The notes beneath the pieces were generated by a model. That model was not told the origin of the DNA and did no database searches. It saw only the letters and a list, made by a program, of their open reading frames with translations. From the NCBI GenBank assembly GCA_964344255.1, contig CAYFMQ010000013.1:1-64000 (forward strand): a stretch of DNA of 64,000 bases. The letters are read 5' to 3'. This document shows positions 42,889 through 51,213 of the stretch, in pieces. The translations under genes and the position numbers were made by a program. Positions within the stretch are counted from its first letter, which is position 1. The number at the start of each line of letters is the position of its first letter. Origin of the DNA: JAJFIE01 sp964344255 (lineage in GTDB: Bacteria; Pseudomonadota; Alphaproteobacteria; Rhodospirillales; Casp-alpha2).

Positions 42889-43113
42889 ATGAAAAATGAT
42901 ATTCATCCCGGCTATCACACGATCACCGTTGAAATGACCGACGGATCGACGTTTGAAACCCGTTCTACCTGGGGCAGCGAGGGCGATACCCTGAAACTGG
43001 ATATCGATCCAAAGACCCACCCTGCCTGGACCGGTGTACACCGGTTAATGGATACCGGAGGACAGCTGGCCAAATTCAATAAGCGTTTTGCTGATTTTGG
43101 CTTGAAAAGCTAA
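42889..43113 (+). CDS. rpmE: 50S ribosomal protein L31
   Basis: A 74-aa ribosomal protein. The MKNDIHPGYHTITVEMTDGSTFETRSTW start and the DIDPKTHPAWTG segment are typical of the alphaproteobacterial form. It has none of the four cysteines of the zinc-binding type, so it is the C-minus form that needs no zinc. A strong terminator follows. Confidence 0.97.
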   Translation: MKNDIHPGYHTITVEMTDGSTFETRSTWGSEGDTLKLDIDPKTHPAWTGVHRLMDTGGQLAKFNKRFADFGLKS

Positions 43114-43130
43114 AGCTTAAATGTTTCCGG

Positions 43131-43157
43131 AAAAAGGCGTCATATGACGCCTTTTTT
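43131..43157 (+). terminator. Rho-independent terminator after rpmE
   Basis: AAAAAGGCGTCAT and ATGACGCCTTTTT form a perfect palindrome (43131-43156) followed by further T residues. It should end rpmE transcription, and could work on either strand. Confidence 0.9.
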
Positions 43158-43250
43158 TATTCATCACACACCATTTTATTGATCGTTGCGGGTAGATGCT
43201 CAGGCAATAAAATAGTGTTATTTCCGATGCTTAACACCACAACTGTATAA

Positions 43251-43279
43251 TTGGCGAAACTTTGGTTGTTTGCTAGTAT
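43251..43279 (+). promoter_or_regulatory. Candidate promoter for the cyclase gene
   Basis: TTGGCG (43251-43256), 17 bases, TAGTAT (43274-43279). The predicted leader of about 120 nt before the ATG at 43409 contains an inverted repeat, GACCGCGTTCGAATATTCGGGTC (about 43282-43304), which might form a hairpin at its 5' end. Nothing else is in the 250-base spacer. Confidence 0.45.
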
Positions 43280-43408
43280 ATGACCGCGTTCGAATATTCG
43301 GGTCAATCTCGTGGGGAAGTTTTGTTTTGGGGTGCACTGCTTCCTGAGAGTTATGTTAACCATTTTTCGGTATTCGAATGAAAACCGACATATGCCTGAC
43401 GGGAAGCG

Positions 43409-45340
43409 ATGGCTAGACAGATCAATTTCGAAGTCCAGATTAATCAGGGAGGGCGATGGACTATTCACGCACGCTTTCCTTCAACCGGACGTGAAGAAGC
43501 AATTGAAGAAGCCAAGCAAATCGGTGGGCTCGGTTCCGTTCGCGTCCTGCGTGACGAATACAACAGTGAAACCGGTACCAGCAGCGAATACACAATCTAC
43601 AAATCCGGAGAAGGCGGAACCAGTTATTCTCCAGGCCCGTCCTCTTCAGGTGCTTCTGCTGGTGGCGGTGGCGCTTCAAGTTACGATGACGATGATGACG
43701 ATTATGAGGGCTCAGACGACGCCTGGATGAGCGGCGAGCATGAAGAAGAATTCCTCTATGACGATGACGAGGATGAAGGCCGCAAAAAGAAAAAGGATCC
43801 AAATGCAACAGGTTTTACAGGCCTGATCGTCAAGCTTCTTTTCATAATCCTTTTGGCGGTCGGACTTGCCGGAAGCGTCGTCGCAGTCTTAAGCCCCTAC
43901 ATTGATGGCATAAATGTATTCGGCGTTCGCATGAAGGGAGCCGCAAAAGAGAACACCCTGATCCTGACTTTTCTGCTTACGTTCCTGTCGACAGCGATCA
44001 TGCTGTCCACTGTCTTGTTGCGAAAAACGAGCCTGAAAGAAAGAAAGCGCTCTCCGAAATCAGGACGGCCCGTCACACGAGCTGCCGCTAGACCTGCCGC
44101 GGCACAGAAGAAAAAAACGCAACCAGCCAAGTCTGCTTCGCAGGAGACAGCTATACCGCCAATTCCTACCGAAACCGCCAAGGCGTCATCCGGAGAAGAT
44201 GCGGAAACCAAGGAAGTACCGCCCATCCCGGACACGGATTCCATGGCTGAATTCCGGGAAGCGGCTTCGGCAGAAGCCAGTAGTGGCGATACTTCCGAAG
44301 CGCCAACACCGACAGAAATGGCATCTGATGAGGAATCGGATGAATCAAAACGCGGCGTCGTTTTATCCGCGGAAGATTACCCGATGGCTGGAGAGCAAGG
44401 CGCCGACATGCTTTCGCCACACGCGGAAAAACAGAAGAAGTACATGATGGGCTTTATCGAAAAAGCCATGTCAGCGGCCGGGCAGGATCAAAAATCCATG
44501 TCGAATTTCGATAAATTTGGAATCAGCTTGTTCCTGGCGGGCGCCTGTGAATCCCTTGGGCAGAAACATGAGCTCAGTGACAGTGAGGTCGCGAAAATCA
44601 TGGCTGACAGCGTCCAGACAATGGGTTTCAAGCGTTCCCATGCCACGACGTTCGCTGACAAGTACGACGAATATCTTGTGCAGGATCCAACCTACATGCA
44701 GATGTTCCAGGCGGGCAGGAACTCTTTGTCAACCTACCTCACCGATGAAAGCCGGATAGAGCAAAACATGGTCACCGCCATGACAGAATGGAATAAGCCC
44801 AAGGCGAAGGAAGCCGAGGCAGGGCCTGTGACCGTTCTGTTCACCGATATTGCAGGTTCGACGGCGATGACACAGAACCTCGGTGACGCCGGCGCTCAAC
44901 AGGTTGTGCGGGCTCATAACCGGGTGGTTCGGGAAGCCCTGACCATGTGGAACGGCAAGGAAATCAAGCATACAGGTGACGGGATCATGGCTTCGTTCGT
45001 AAAAACCTCGGACAGCCTGGATGCAGCAATGCAAATGCAGCGAGAAGCGAATGAACACACGGCGCAAAATCCGGATAAACCACTACGCCTGAAAATTGGA
45101 ATCAACGCCGGCGAGCCCATATCCGAGGATAACGACCTGTTTGGCTCAACGGTCCAAATGTCGGCGCGAATTGTCGACAAGGCCCAGGCGGATGAAATTT
45201 TCGTATCCGAGATTGTGCGCGGCATTTGCGCTGGTAAAAGCTATAAGTTCAAAAACCGGGGAACGTACCCAATGAAAGGGTTTGAAACGGATCCTGTACT
45301 TTATGAAGTGGTCTGGCGAGAAGAAGAAGAGGCGGAATAA
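43409..45340 (+). CDS. Class III adenylate/guanylate cyclase, membrane-anchored
   Basis: A 643-aa protein. The N-terminal ~65 residues form a small domain with a beta-alpha-beta-like pattern (INFEVQINQGGRWTIHARF, GREEAIEEAKQIGG, YTIYKSG), then a Gly/Ser stretch and a strongly acidic Asp-rich segment (about 90-125), a basic KKKK turn, two transmembrane helices (about 136-165 and 182-205), a long Ala/Pro/Glu-rich linker, a helical domain (about 340-450), and the catalytic domain. Metal Asp480 is in VLFTDIAGSTA and Asp524 in HTGDGIMASF; the LKIGINAGEP motif supplies the second-half elements. It should make cAMP (or cGMP). Confidence 0.9.
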   Translation: MARQINFEVQINQGGRWTIHARFPSTGREEAIEEAKQIGGLGSVRVLRDEYNSETGTSSEYTIYKSGEGGTSYSPGPSSSGASAGGGGASSYDDDDDDYEGSDDAWMSGEHEEEFLYDDDEDEGRKKKKDPNATGFTGLIVKLLFIILLAVGLAGSVVAVLSPYIDGINVFGVRMKGAAKENTLILTFLLTFLSTAIMLSTVLLRKTSLKERKRSPKSGRPVTRAAARPAAAQKKKTQPAKSASQETAIPPIPTETAKASSGEDAETKEVPPIPDTDSMAEFREAASAEASSGDTSEAPTPTEMASDEESDESKRGVVLSAEDYPMAGEQGADMLSPHAEKQKKYMMGFIEKAMSAAGQDQKSMSNFDKFGISLFLAGACESLGQKHELSDSEVAKIMADSVQTMGFKRSHATTFADKYDEYLVQDPTYMQMFQAGRNSLSTYLTDESRIEQNMVTAMTEWNKPKAKEAEAGPVTVLFTDIAGSTAMTQNLGDAGAQQVVRAHNRVVREALTMWNGKEIKHTGDGIMASFVKTSDSLDAAMQMQREANEHTAQNPDKPLRLKIGINAGEPISEDNDLFGSTVQMSARIVDKAQADEIFVSEIVRGICAGKSYKFKNRGTYPMKGFETDPVLYEVVWREEEEAE

Positions 45341-45390
45341 CCCCCTCGCATCATTATTCCCACCAAACGCCATATTATTCCACCTTGGCA

Positions 45391-45419
45391 CTTGCGTCGA
45401 TTAACCAGTCTGCCTATCT
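45391..45419 (+). promoter_or_regulatory. Candidate RpoH-type (heat-shock) promoter
   Basis: CTTGCG (45391-45396), 17 bases, CTATCT (45414-45419). The CTTG and CTAT parts correspond to the -35 and -10 elements of alphaproteobacterial sigma-32 promoters. It lies about 120 bases upstream of the small heat-shock gene, and the transcript would include the two or three hairpins of the thermometer candidate. Confidence 0.5.
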
Positions 45420-45426
45420 CATAGGT

Positions 45427-45542
45427 CGATCCTTGAAGAGCGCTGCCAAGCAGGCTTTTCGAAGAGATCGATAGAGTTGAGATCCGGCCAGGTCCTGGCG
45501 GATTTTTTATAAACCCATGTAGCTCAAGAAGAGGATATGGCT
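45427..45542 (+). promoter_or_regulatory. ROSE-like RNA thermometer in the hsp20 leader
   Basis: The 5' leader folds by eye into three hairpins. (1) CTTGAAGAGC-CTG near 45433-45446 with CAG-GCTTTTC-AAG near 45450-45464, extended by CGATC/GATCG. (2) TCCGGCCAGG/CCTGGCGGA at about 45483-45502. (3) CCAT (45515-45518) with ATGG (45537-45540), and CTC (45523-45525) with GAG (45531-45533), which covers the ribosome site GAGG and the first AUG. In the last hairpin TAGCT faces AGGA with a G opposite a G, the feature of ROSE elements, which use UYGCU. Heat would open it. Confidence 0.55.
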
Positions 45543-46016
45543 ATGCATTCGATTGATTTTTCCCCGCTTTTCCGTCACTCCGTCGGTTTTGACCGCATGC
45601 AGCGGTTGCTCGATTCCGCCATGCAAGGCGACACCAACGCCCAATCTTATCCGCCCTATAATATTGAAGTTCGTGGCGAGGATGAGTACCGGATCACCAT
45701 GGCGGTTGCCGGGTTTTCCCAGGACGAACTGGAGGTTGTCGTTAACGAAGACACCCTGACCATCAGCGGCAAACATGCCGATGAAGGCCCTGAAGGTGAA
45801 TTTCTTCATCGCGGTATTGCCCGACGAGCTTTTGAGCGACGCTTTAATCTTGCCGATACCATCAAGGTAACGGGAAGCTACCTGGATAAGGGGTTATTGC
45901 ATGTGGAACTCGTCCGTGAAATTCCGGAAGAGAAAAAACCACGGCATATCACTATTCAGGCCTCCGGAAACGATAAGGGCGACGCCAAGTCCATCGAGTC
46001 GAAACAGGCGGCCTGA
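45543..46016 (+). CDS. Small heat-shock protein Hsp20 (IbpA-like)
   Basis: A 157-aa alpha-crystallin family chaperone. The start is taken as ATG 45543 (MHSIDFSPLFRHSVGFDRMQRLLD), eight bases after GAGG and aligned with E. coli IbpA; ATG 45537 is only two bases from that site. The core has the YNIEVRGEDEYRITMAVAGFSQDELEV strands, the HRGIARRAFERRFNLADTIKV motif, and a C-terminal KPRHITI region with an IxI-like motif. It holds unfolded proteins in soluble form under heat stress. Its leader is a probable thermometer. Confidence 0.95.
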   Translation: MHSIDFSPLFRHSVGFDRMQRLLDSAMQGDTNAQSYPPYNIEVRGEDEYRITMAVAGFSQDELEVVVNEDTLTISGKHADEGPEGEFLHRGIARRAFERRFNLADTIKVTGSYLDKGLLHVELVREIPEEKKPRHITIQASGNDKGDAKSIESKQAA

Positions 46017-46053
46017 CTCATAAATAGGTAATATCTGCTAATTCAAAAATTAT

Positions 46054-46085
46054 CGGGGGCCGCCAATGGCAGCCCCCGTTTTTTA
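46054..46085 (+). terminator. Rho-independent terminator after hsp20
   Basis: CGGGGGC-GCC, AAT, GGC-GCCCCCG stem at 46054-46078 with one-base bulges on each side, followed by a T-run to about 46085. It ends the hsp20 transcript. Confidence 0.88.
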
Positions 46086-46207
46086 TACCTCAACCTGTCA
46101 AACTCGCCGGATATGCGACGGTCGCGAACGTATCTAAGCAGGGAGTCTTCATGCGGTCAAGTCAGCATGTTAAGAACATATTCAGCTAATGGGAAATTTA
46201 CCTGAAA

Positions 46208-46236
46208 CAAAAAGACCGCCCCGAATTTCGGGGCGG
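46208..46236 (-). terminator. Minus-strand rho-independent terminator
   Basis: CCGCCCCGAA, T, TTCGGGGCGG at 46216-46236 forms a stem that on the minus strand is followed by TCTTTTTG. It is therefore oriented to stop leftward transcription, probably that of the DUF1192 gene that ends at 46634, protecting the hsp20 gene from read-through. It could be weakly active in the other direction. Confidence 0.65.
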
Positions 46237-46391
46237 CGAGTTCAACAGGGAGGCGTCAAAGTTGACAGGATGGTTTGCCCATCCACTACCAATAAGAACA
46301 TATCATGCTTAAAATAACATTAAGGCTTCAAATTTAGTTTTGGCATACCCGTGCTTGCCTGGTCGAAGGAAACAACTTAGGTAAATAGATT

Positions 46392-46607
46392 ATGCAAGAT
46401 CAGATTATTGCGTGGAGCGTCATCGTTTTCGGGTTTACCCTCCCCCTCCTCCACATCGTTATATCCCCGTCCGCCGGATCATGGAAACCACCATCCTGCA
46501 GCAAATGCCCATTCGGCCCCCGGGTGGGTTGGATCATCATGGTTTTGATGTTAGGCCCCATAGGCTGGATCATGTTCATGCTATCTAGACGGAAAAAAAC
46601 GTCCTAG
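46392..46607 (+). CDS. Small two-helix membrane protein
   Basis: A 71-aa protein with two hydrophobic segments (about residues 6-26 and 46-64), separated by a Pro/Cys/Gly turn (PSCSKCPFGPRVG), and a basic C-terminus (SRRKKTS). The pattern resembles the short PLDc_N-like membrane proteins, but no function can be given. The ribosome site is weak (AGG nine bases before the ATG), so expression is not certain. It lies opposite in strand to the DUF1192 gene. Confidence 0.55.
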   Translation: MQDQIIAWSVIVFGFTLPLLHIVISPSAGSWKPPSCSKCPFGPRVGWIIMVLMLGPIGWIMFMLSRRKKTS

Positions 46608-46633
46608 CATCAGCTTTCAGGAATCATCGCCTG

Positions 46634-46816
46634 TCAGGTTTTAAAAAAAGAATCCGCGCTGACACGGGCAGATTCCTTATTTTTGATCGTCTCCTCTACA
46701 CGGGCGATCTCGGCTTTCAAATCCTCTATATATTCGTGCAGGGCCTCAATCGACATAACCTCAAGGTTTTTCACTTTCGGTTGCACAAAAACAGGTTCCA
46801 GATCATCAGAATCCAT
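46634..46816 (-). CDS. DUF1192 family protein
   Basis: A 60-aa protein with the DUF1192 pattern: an acidic start with DDLEPVFVQP, then NLEVMSIEALHEYIEDLKAEIARVEETIKNKESA, a short coiled coil. The start ATG has GGAGG just upstream. The family is widespread in alphaproteobacteria and has no assigned function. Confidence 0.85.
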   Translation of the reverse strand: MDSDDLEPVFVQPKVKNLEVMSIEALHEYIEDLKAEIARVEETIKNKESARVSADSFFKT

Positions 46817-47030
46817 AGGGCCTCCAGCTCGTTCAATTCACTTAAAGATAGTTTATTATGATTTTTTTGCAGAGAAATACGATTTTTTGGGTTTTGAAGC
46901 GTCAATTTATTTGCCTCGACGCGATTTAGGGCTTTGACCGATAGCAAATAGGGGCGTTATAAAGAGCCCAATCCGAAAATTGACGTTGACCCGCTTTAAG
47001 CGATCAGCCTCAGCCGAAAAGGAAACTAGG

Positions 47031-47729
47031 ATGACGCGTCCTTTGATGCCAAAGGCCACGGCGGTATGGCTCGTTGAAAATACCGCTCTAACTTTTGACC
47101 AGATCGCAGCTTTTTGCGAACTGCATATTCTTGAAGTGCAGGCAATTGCCGATGAAGAAGTCGCCATCGGCATGCAAGGGCTCGACCCGGTCCGTGGCGG
47201 CGAACTCACGCTTGAAGAAATTAGTCGCTGCGAAGCCGATTCATCTGCCCGCCTTGAAATGTCCAAGGCTGCAGTTGCTCACGCGAAACAGCAAAAGAAG
47301 AAAAGCCGTTATACGCCTGTTTCAAAACGCCAAGACCGTCCGGATGCCATTGCGTGGTTGTTGAAGAATTATCCGGAGCTGACCGACGCCCAGATCGGCA
47401 AGCTGGTCGGGACAACAAAACCGACGATCAATTCGGTCCGTGACCGGACTCATTGGAATACGCCAAACATCACGGCCCAGAATCCGGTTGGCTTGGGACT
47501 ATGCACCAGTGCCGAGCTTGAAAAAGCCATTGCCCTGGCCCGCCCCCGCGCAGGCACTGTTTCCGCTCCGGCTGCCACGGCAGAAAAACCACAGGCTGAG
47601 ACGCCAGCACCTGCTACGGACACTGAAATGGCTCCTGTCCCGGTAGCGGACAATCCTGATCCGGAGCCAGCGGTAAATGAGGAAAGCGTCGCTTCCGTGT
47701 TCGGAACACCGGATGATTCCCAGGCATGA
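47031..47729 (+). CDS. trcR: Cell-cycle transcriptional regulator TrcR (DUF1013)
   Basis: A 232-aa regulator. The ATG at 47031 is preceded by AAAGGA-AACTAGG; it puts the invariant TRPLMPKATAVWLVENTALTFDQIAAFCELH at the N-terminus as in family members, so the reading from 46980 is rejected. Two helix-turn-helix-like segments follow (about 15-45 and the RPDAIAWLLKNYPELTDAQIGKLVGTTKPTINSVRDRTHWN region, about 100-140). The C-terminus is Ala/Pro/Glu-rich and disordered. TrcR belongs to the CtrA-type cell-cycle network of alphaproteobacteria. Confidence 0.9.
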   Translation: MTRPLMPKATAVWLVENTALTFDQIAAFCELHILEVQAIADEEVAIGMQGLDPVRGGELTLEEISRCEADSSARLEMSKAAVAHAKQQKKKSRYTPVSKRQDRPDAIAWLLKNYPELTDAQIGKLVGTTKPTINSVRDRTHWNTPNITAQNPVGLGLCTSAELEKAIALARPRAGTVSAPAATAEKPQAETPAPATDTEMAPVPVADNPDPEPAVNEESVASVFGTPDDSQA

Positions 47730-47758
47730 AGTATTTCACTTGAAGTAAAGTTCTCAAC

Positions 47759-47788
47759 AAAAAGGGGTGGCATTAACCACCCCTTTTT
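47759..47788 (+). terminator. Rho-independent terminator between trcR and the SDR gene
   Basis: AAAAAGGGGTGG, CATTA, ACCACCCCTTTTT is a strong stem with T residues on the plus side and A residues on the other, so it probably serves both convergent genes. Confidence 0.9.
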
Positions 47789-47812
47789 CTATTTCGACAA
47801 TCACACGCTTTT

Positions 47813-48592
47813 TCAGGAATCTTCCACGGGCATCGTATAGTTCAAGCCTAAGCGCCCGCCGTCCGCATAAATGCACTGCCCGGTGACATAGCTGGAATCG
47901 TCATCTGCCAGAAACACGGCGATGCTCGCAATTTCCTCCGGTTCACCACACCGCCCCATGGGCGTTCTGGACATGACTTTCTTTCTTGCAGCTTCATCCG
48001 CCAGAAGGGTTTTCGCCAACTCCGTCAAAATCGTACCGGGTCCGATTGCGTTGACACGGATGTTCTCTGTCGCAAGGGCGATCGCCATTGTTTTAGTCAG
48101 TTGGTTCACGCCTCCTTTACAGACAACGTAGGGCAGAATGCTGGGAACCGACAGAACGGCCTGAACGGACGACATATTGATGATAGCACCACCTTCGCCT
48201 TGGCTTACCATTTGGCGCGCCGCGGCCTGGCCGCACAGGAAATAGCCTTTCAGGTTGACGCTGATCGTCTTGTCGAAATCCTCCTCTTCAAGATCAAGAA
48301 ATTCCGCAATATGCAGTATGGCTGCATTGTTGATCAGAACGTCGACACGCCCGAAAGCGGAGACGGCATCAGCCACCATGCCTTCAACGTCTGATTTATT
48401 GGAAACATCCGTTTTACGGAATTCCACATCCGCGCCACCGTCACGCAATTTTGCTGTGAGCGCCTGTCCGCCGTCTTCATCGATATCGGCAATCATCACT
48501 CGGGCGCCTTCGGCACAAAACCGTTCGGCACAGGCCGCTCCAATTCCGCCTGAAGCACCTGTGATAATCGTGGCTTTTCCTTGCAAGGCCAT
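47813..48592 (-). CDS. Short-chain dehydrogenase/reductase
   Basis: A 259-aa SDR oxidoreductase of the classical type. The NAD(P) motif is TGASGGIGAACAERF (about residues 11-25), NNAAILH follows, and the active-site YVVCKGG has the Tyr and Lys four apart. The acidic residue after the second strand (IADIDEDG) suggests NAD rather than NADP as cofactor. The substrate is unknown; it may be a 3-hydroxyacyl or secondary-alcohol type. It lies 39 bases downstream of the acyl-CoA ligase gene and may share its promoter. Confidence 0.9.
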   Translation of the reverse strand: MALQGKATIITGASGGIGAACAERFCAEGARVMIADIDEDGGQALTAKLRDGGADVEFRKTDVSNKSDVEGMVADAVSAFGRVDVLINNAAILHIAEFLDLEEEDFDKTISVNLKGYFLCGQAAARQMVSQGEGGAIINMSSVQAVLSVPSILPYVVCKGGVNQLTKTMAIALATENIRVNAIGPGTILTELAKTLLADEAARKKVMSRTPMGRCGEPEEIASIAVFLADDDSSYVTGQCIYADGGRLGLNYTMPVEDS

Positions 48593-48631
48593 TTTTTGTT
48601 CTTCCCTTATGTTATTTATTCGTTTTGCTGC

Positions 48632-50539
48632 TCACCCACGCGCCTTCGAATACCCTATGCTCTGTAATGCTTCATCGATTTCATCCAGAATTACCGGATC
48701 GTCAATCGTCGCGGGCATCTTGTATTCGGCGCAGTCGGCTATTTTCTGCATCGTTCCACGCAGGATTTTTCCAGACCGTGTCTTCGGCAGACGTTGTATG
48801 ACCACGGCTTGTTTGAAGGCAGCAACAGGGCCTATCTTTTCCCTGACTAGAGCAACCACTTCCTGAACGATCTCGGCATCGGCTTTATCTACTCCTGCCT
48901 TCAGAACCAGAAACCCAACGGGCAGTTGCCCCTTAAGCTGATCCTCAACACCGATAACGGCACACTCGGCGACATCAGGATGGGAAGAGAGAACCTCTTC
49001 CATACCGCCCGTAGAAAGACGATGGCCCGCGACGTTGATGATATCGTCCGTTCTCGCCATGATATAAAGGTAGCCTTCCTCGTCCTTGTATCCGGCATCT
49101 GATGTCTTGTAGTAGCCGGGAAATTCCTCGAGGTAGGCTTCCTCAAATCGAGCATCTGCCTGCCAAAGAGTCGGTAGGCTCGATGGCGCCATGGGAAGCT
49201 TAACGCAGATTGCGCCTATATCGCCATCCGGGACCTCATTGCAGTTATCATCCAGGATACGGACATCCCAACCGGGAGCGGCCTTGGTAGGAGAACCGGG
49301 CTTTACAGGGAAAGCATGCAATCCCATGCAATTTGCGGCAATAGACCAGCCGGTTTCCGTTTGCCACCAATGATCGATAACGGGAACGCCCAGTTTTTGT
49401 TCCGCCCATTCTAACGTATCGGGATCGGTCCGTTCTCCTGCCAGGAACAGCATCTTGAAGTTCTTCAGGTCGTATTTCCCGATCATGTCGCCATCAGGGT
49501 CTTCGCGCTTGATCGCCCGGAATGCCGTTGGCGCAGTAAACAGAACCTTGACGTTGTAGTCTTCGATAACGCGCCAGAAAGCGCCGGCGTCAGGCGTTCC
49601 CACCGGCTTTCCTTCAAACATCAATGTTGTGCACCCATGAAGCAGTGGGGCATACACGATGTAGGAATGACCAACCACCCAGCCGACATCTGACGCGGCC
49701 CAATACACATCGCCCGGGTCCACGTCATAAATGTTCTTCATGGACCATTTAAGCGCCACCATGTGCCCGCCATTGTCCCGCACGACCCCTTTGGGTTGCC
49801 CCGTTGTTCCCGACGTATAGAGAATATAAAGAGGATCTGTCGCCTTCACCGGCACGCACTCCGCAGGTGAGGCCGCGGCAACGGCCTCTGACCAGTCTAC
49901 ATCCCGGCCGTCGATCATGGACGCTGTCGCTTCAGGGCGCTGAAGGATTATGCAGACATCAGGCTTGTGATCCGCCATGTCGATGGCTTCATCCAAAAGA
50001 GGCTTGTATTCGATAACCCGGTTAACTTCGATACCGCAGGAGGCCGATACAATCGCCTTCGGCTTGGCGTCATCAATTCGCACGGCCAATTCATTTGCGG
50101 CAAATCCGCCGAACACCACCGAATGAATGGCGCCCAGCCGGGCACACGCCAGCATGGCGACCAACGCCTCGGGAACCATTGGCATATAGATGATGACGCG
50201 GTCGCCCTTTTCAACTCCATTCGCGGATAAAGCCCCTGCGAAGAGAGCGACCGTATCCCTGAGCTCCGAATAGGTGAGTTTCCTGACCGTTCCACCTGTG
50301 ACGGGACTATCGTAAATCAGGGCCAGTTGATCGCCCCGCTCCCCATCAACGTGCCGATCAAGGGCATTATAACAAGTATTGCATTCAGCCCCACTGAACC
50401 AGCGGTAATAGGGAGCATTGCTATCGTCCAGCACCTTGTCCCAGGGCTTGGACCAGTCAATTTCCTTTGCGGCTTCTCCCCAGAATTTTTCGGGATCCCT
50501 GATCGAGCATTCGTATGCTTCTTGATAGCGGTTTGTCAT
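48632..50539 (-). CDS. prpE: Propionyl-CoA synthetase-type acyl-CoA ligase
   Basis: A 635-aa AMP-forming acyl-CoA ligase of the acetyl-/propionyl-CoA synthetase group, resembling PrpE. The N-terminal Ac-CoA-synthetase-like domain (YRWFSGAECNTCYNALDRHV) is followed by motif ILYTSGTTGQPKGVVRDNGGH, the DHWWQTETGWSI motif, YYKTSDAGYKDEEGYLYIMARTDDIINVAGHRLSTGG and the C-terminal lysine in TRSGKILRGTM, which is a site for regulatory acetylation in relatives. The specific acid could be propionate, acetate or another short acid. A near-perfect dyad lies upstream, overlapping the likely promoter. Confidence 0.93.
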   Translation of the reverse strand: MTNRYQEAYECSIRDPEKFWGEAAKEIDWSKPWDKVLDDSNAPYYRWFSGAECNTCYNALDRHVDGERGDQLALIYDSPVTGGTVRKLTYSELRDTVALFAGALSANGVEKGDRVIIYMPMVPEALVAMLACARLGAIHSVVFGGFAANELAVRIDDAKPKAIVSASCGIEVNRVIEYKPLLDEAIDMADHKPDVCIILQRPEATASMIDGRDVDWSEAVAAASPAECVPVKATDPLYILYTSGTTGQPKGVVRDNGGHMVALKWSMKNIYDVDPGDVYWAASDVGWVVGHSYIVYAPLLHGCTTLMFEGKPVGTPDAGAFWRVIEDYNVKVLFTAPTAFRAIKREDPDGDMIGKYDLKNFKMLFLAGERTDPDTLEWAEQKLGVPVIDHWWQTETGWSIAANCMGLHAFPVKPGSPTKAAPGWDVRILDDNCNEVPDGDIGAICVKLPMAPSSLPTLWQADARFEEAYLEEFPGYYKTSDAGYKDEEGYLYIMARTDDIINVAGHRLSTGGMEEVLSSHPDVAECAVIGVEDQLKGQLPVGFLVLKAGVDKADAEIVQEVVALVREKIGPVAAFKQAVVIQRLPKTRSGKILRGTMQKIADCAEYKMPATIDDPVILDEIDEALQSIGYSKARG

Positions 50540-50631
50540 GACTGAATTCCCTGTTTTGACTGCCTGATTTATTGTTTCGTTTTTCCTCTCCGGTTGGCAA
50601 GAGCCAAGAGGAACAAGAAAATATATACCCT

Positions 50632-50664
50632 ATGGCGCACAGCATAAAACAATCTGTGCACCAT
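50632..50664. promoter_or_regulatory. Inverted-repeat operator upstream of the acyl-CoA ligase
   Basis: ATGGCGCACAG (50632-50642) and CTGTGCACCAT (50654-50664) are complementary at 10 of 11 positions, with an 11-bp spacer, so the arm centres are 22 bp or two helical turns apart. On the minus strand TATATA (50627-50622) just downstream and TTGTTT (50652-50647), inside the spacer, are the best promoter elements, although 19 bp apart. A regulator bound here would cover the promoter. The regulator is not identified. Confidence 0.55.
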
Positions 50665-50814
50665 TATCGTGAATGATATGGTTTGGAAATAAACAACTCC
50701 TGCGCGACACGAGCATATGGTCACGAATAGTTGTTACTTAGAGAGGAAAACAGATCAACGTGTGGATGTCGCCCGGCTTTCCCTTAGGAATAAACGATCA
50801 GCGATAATAGCAGG

Positions 50815-50979
50815 TTAATGCAGAATTTCCGCCAGTTGATCTTTTATTCGTAGTTTCTGTTTCTTGAGGTCAGCAATGATCGCATCATCTGGGTGGGGCC
50901 GGTTATTTTCTTCGTCGATAGCCATTTCCAAGTCATGATGTTTGGATTTCAAGCTTTCAATCTGTTCCTCAAGGTTCAT
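50815..50979 (-). CDS. DUF465 (YdcH-like) small protein
   Basis: A 54-aa coiled-coil protein. The start is placed at ATG 50979 because CAGGAGG lies eight bases upstream; a reading from 51000 would include that ribosome site within the coding region. The protein reads NLEEQIESLKSKHHDLEMAIDEE, a turn with Pro, then IADLKKQKLRIKDQLAEI, the two-helix DUF465 pattern. The function is unknown. It is divergent from a second DUF465 gene at 51214. Confidence 0.85.
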   Translation of the reverse strand: MNLEEQIESLKSKHHDLEMAIDEENNRPHPDDAIIADLKKQKLRIKDQLAEILH

Positions 50980-51213
50980 GTGAAAGTCCTCCTGACTCAT
51001 GTGCGCGTGACCTGTTCATTCATATGTTTGTTTTGTCCCGGTCACTGCGGCGAGTATAAGTCAAATTTCATAAAAAATCCACAAAAGCTCAACCAAAACA
51101 CTATGCCGGTTACTTCCTGGAATAAGTATAACTTGGGCCTTGGATGACACCATCTGGCATGCGCGTTAAAGATTTGATATGATCCGTTTTTTCATAAGGA
51201 ATTCGCGCTCGGA

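Noticed and set aside
43282..43304. tRNA T-loop-like GTTCGAATAT near the cyclase promoter
   Set aside because: No acceptor or anticodon arms can be drawn around it.
46153..46191. A 12-codon ORF after CAGGGAG between hsp20 and the small membrane protein
   Set aside because: Too short to support without conservation data; it lies between two terminators.
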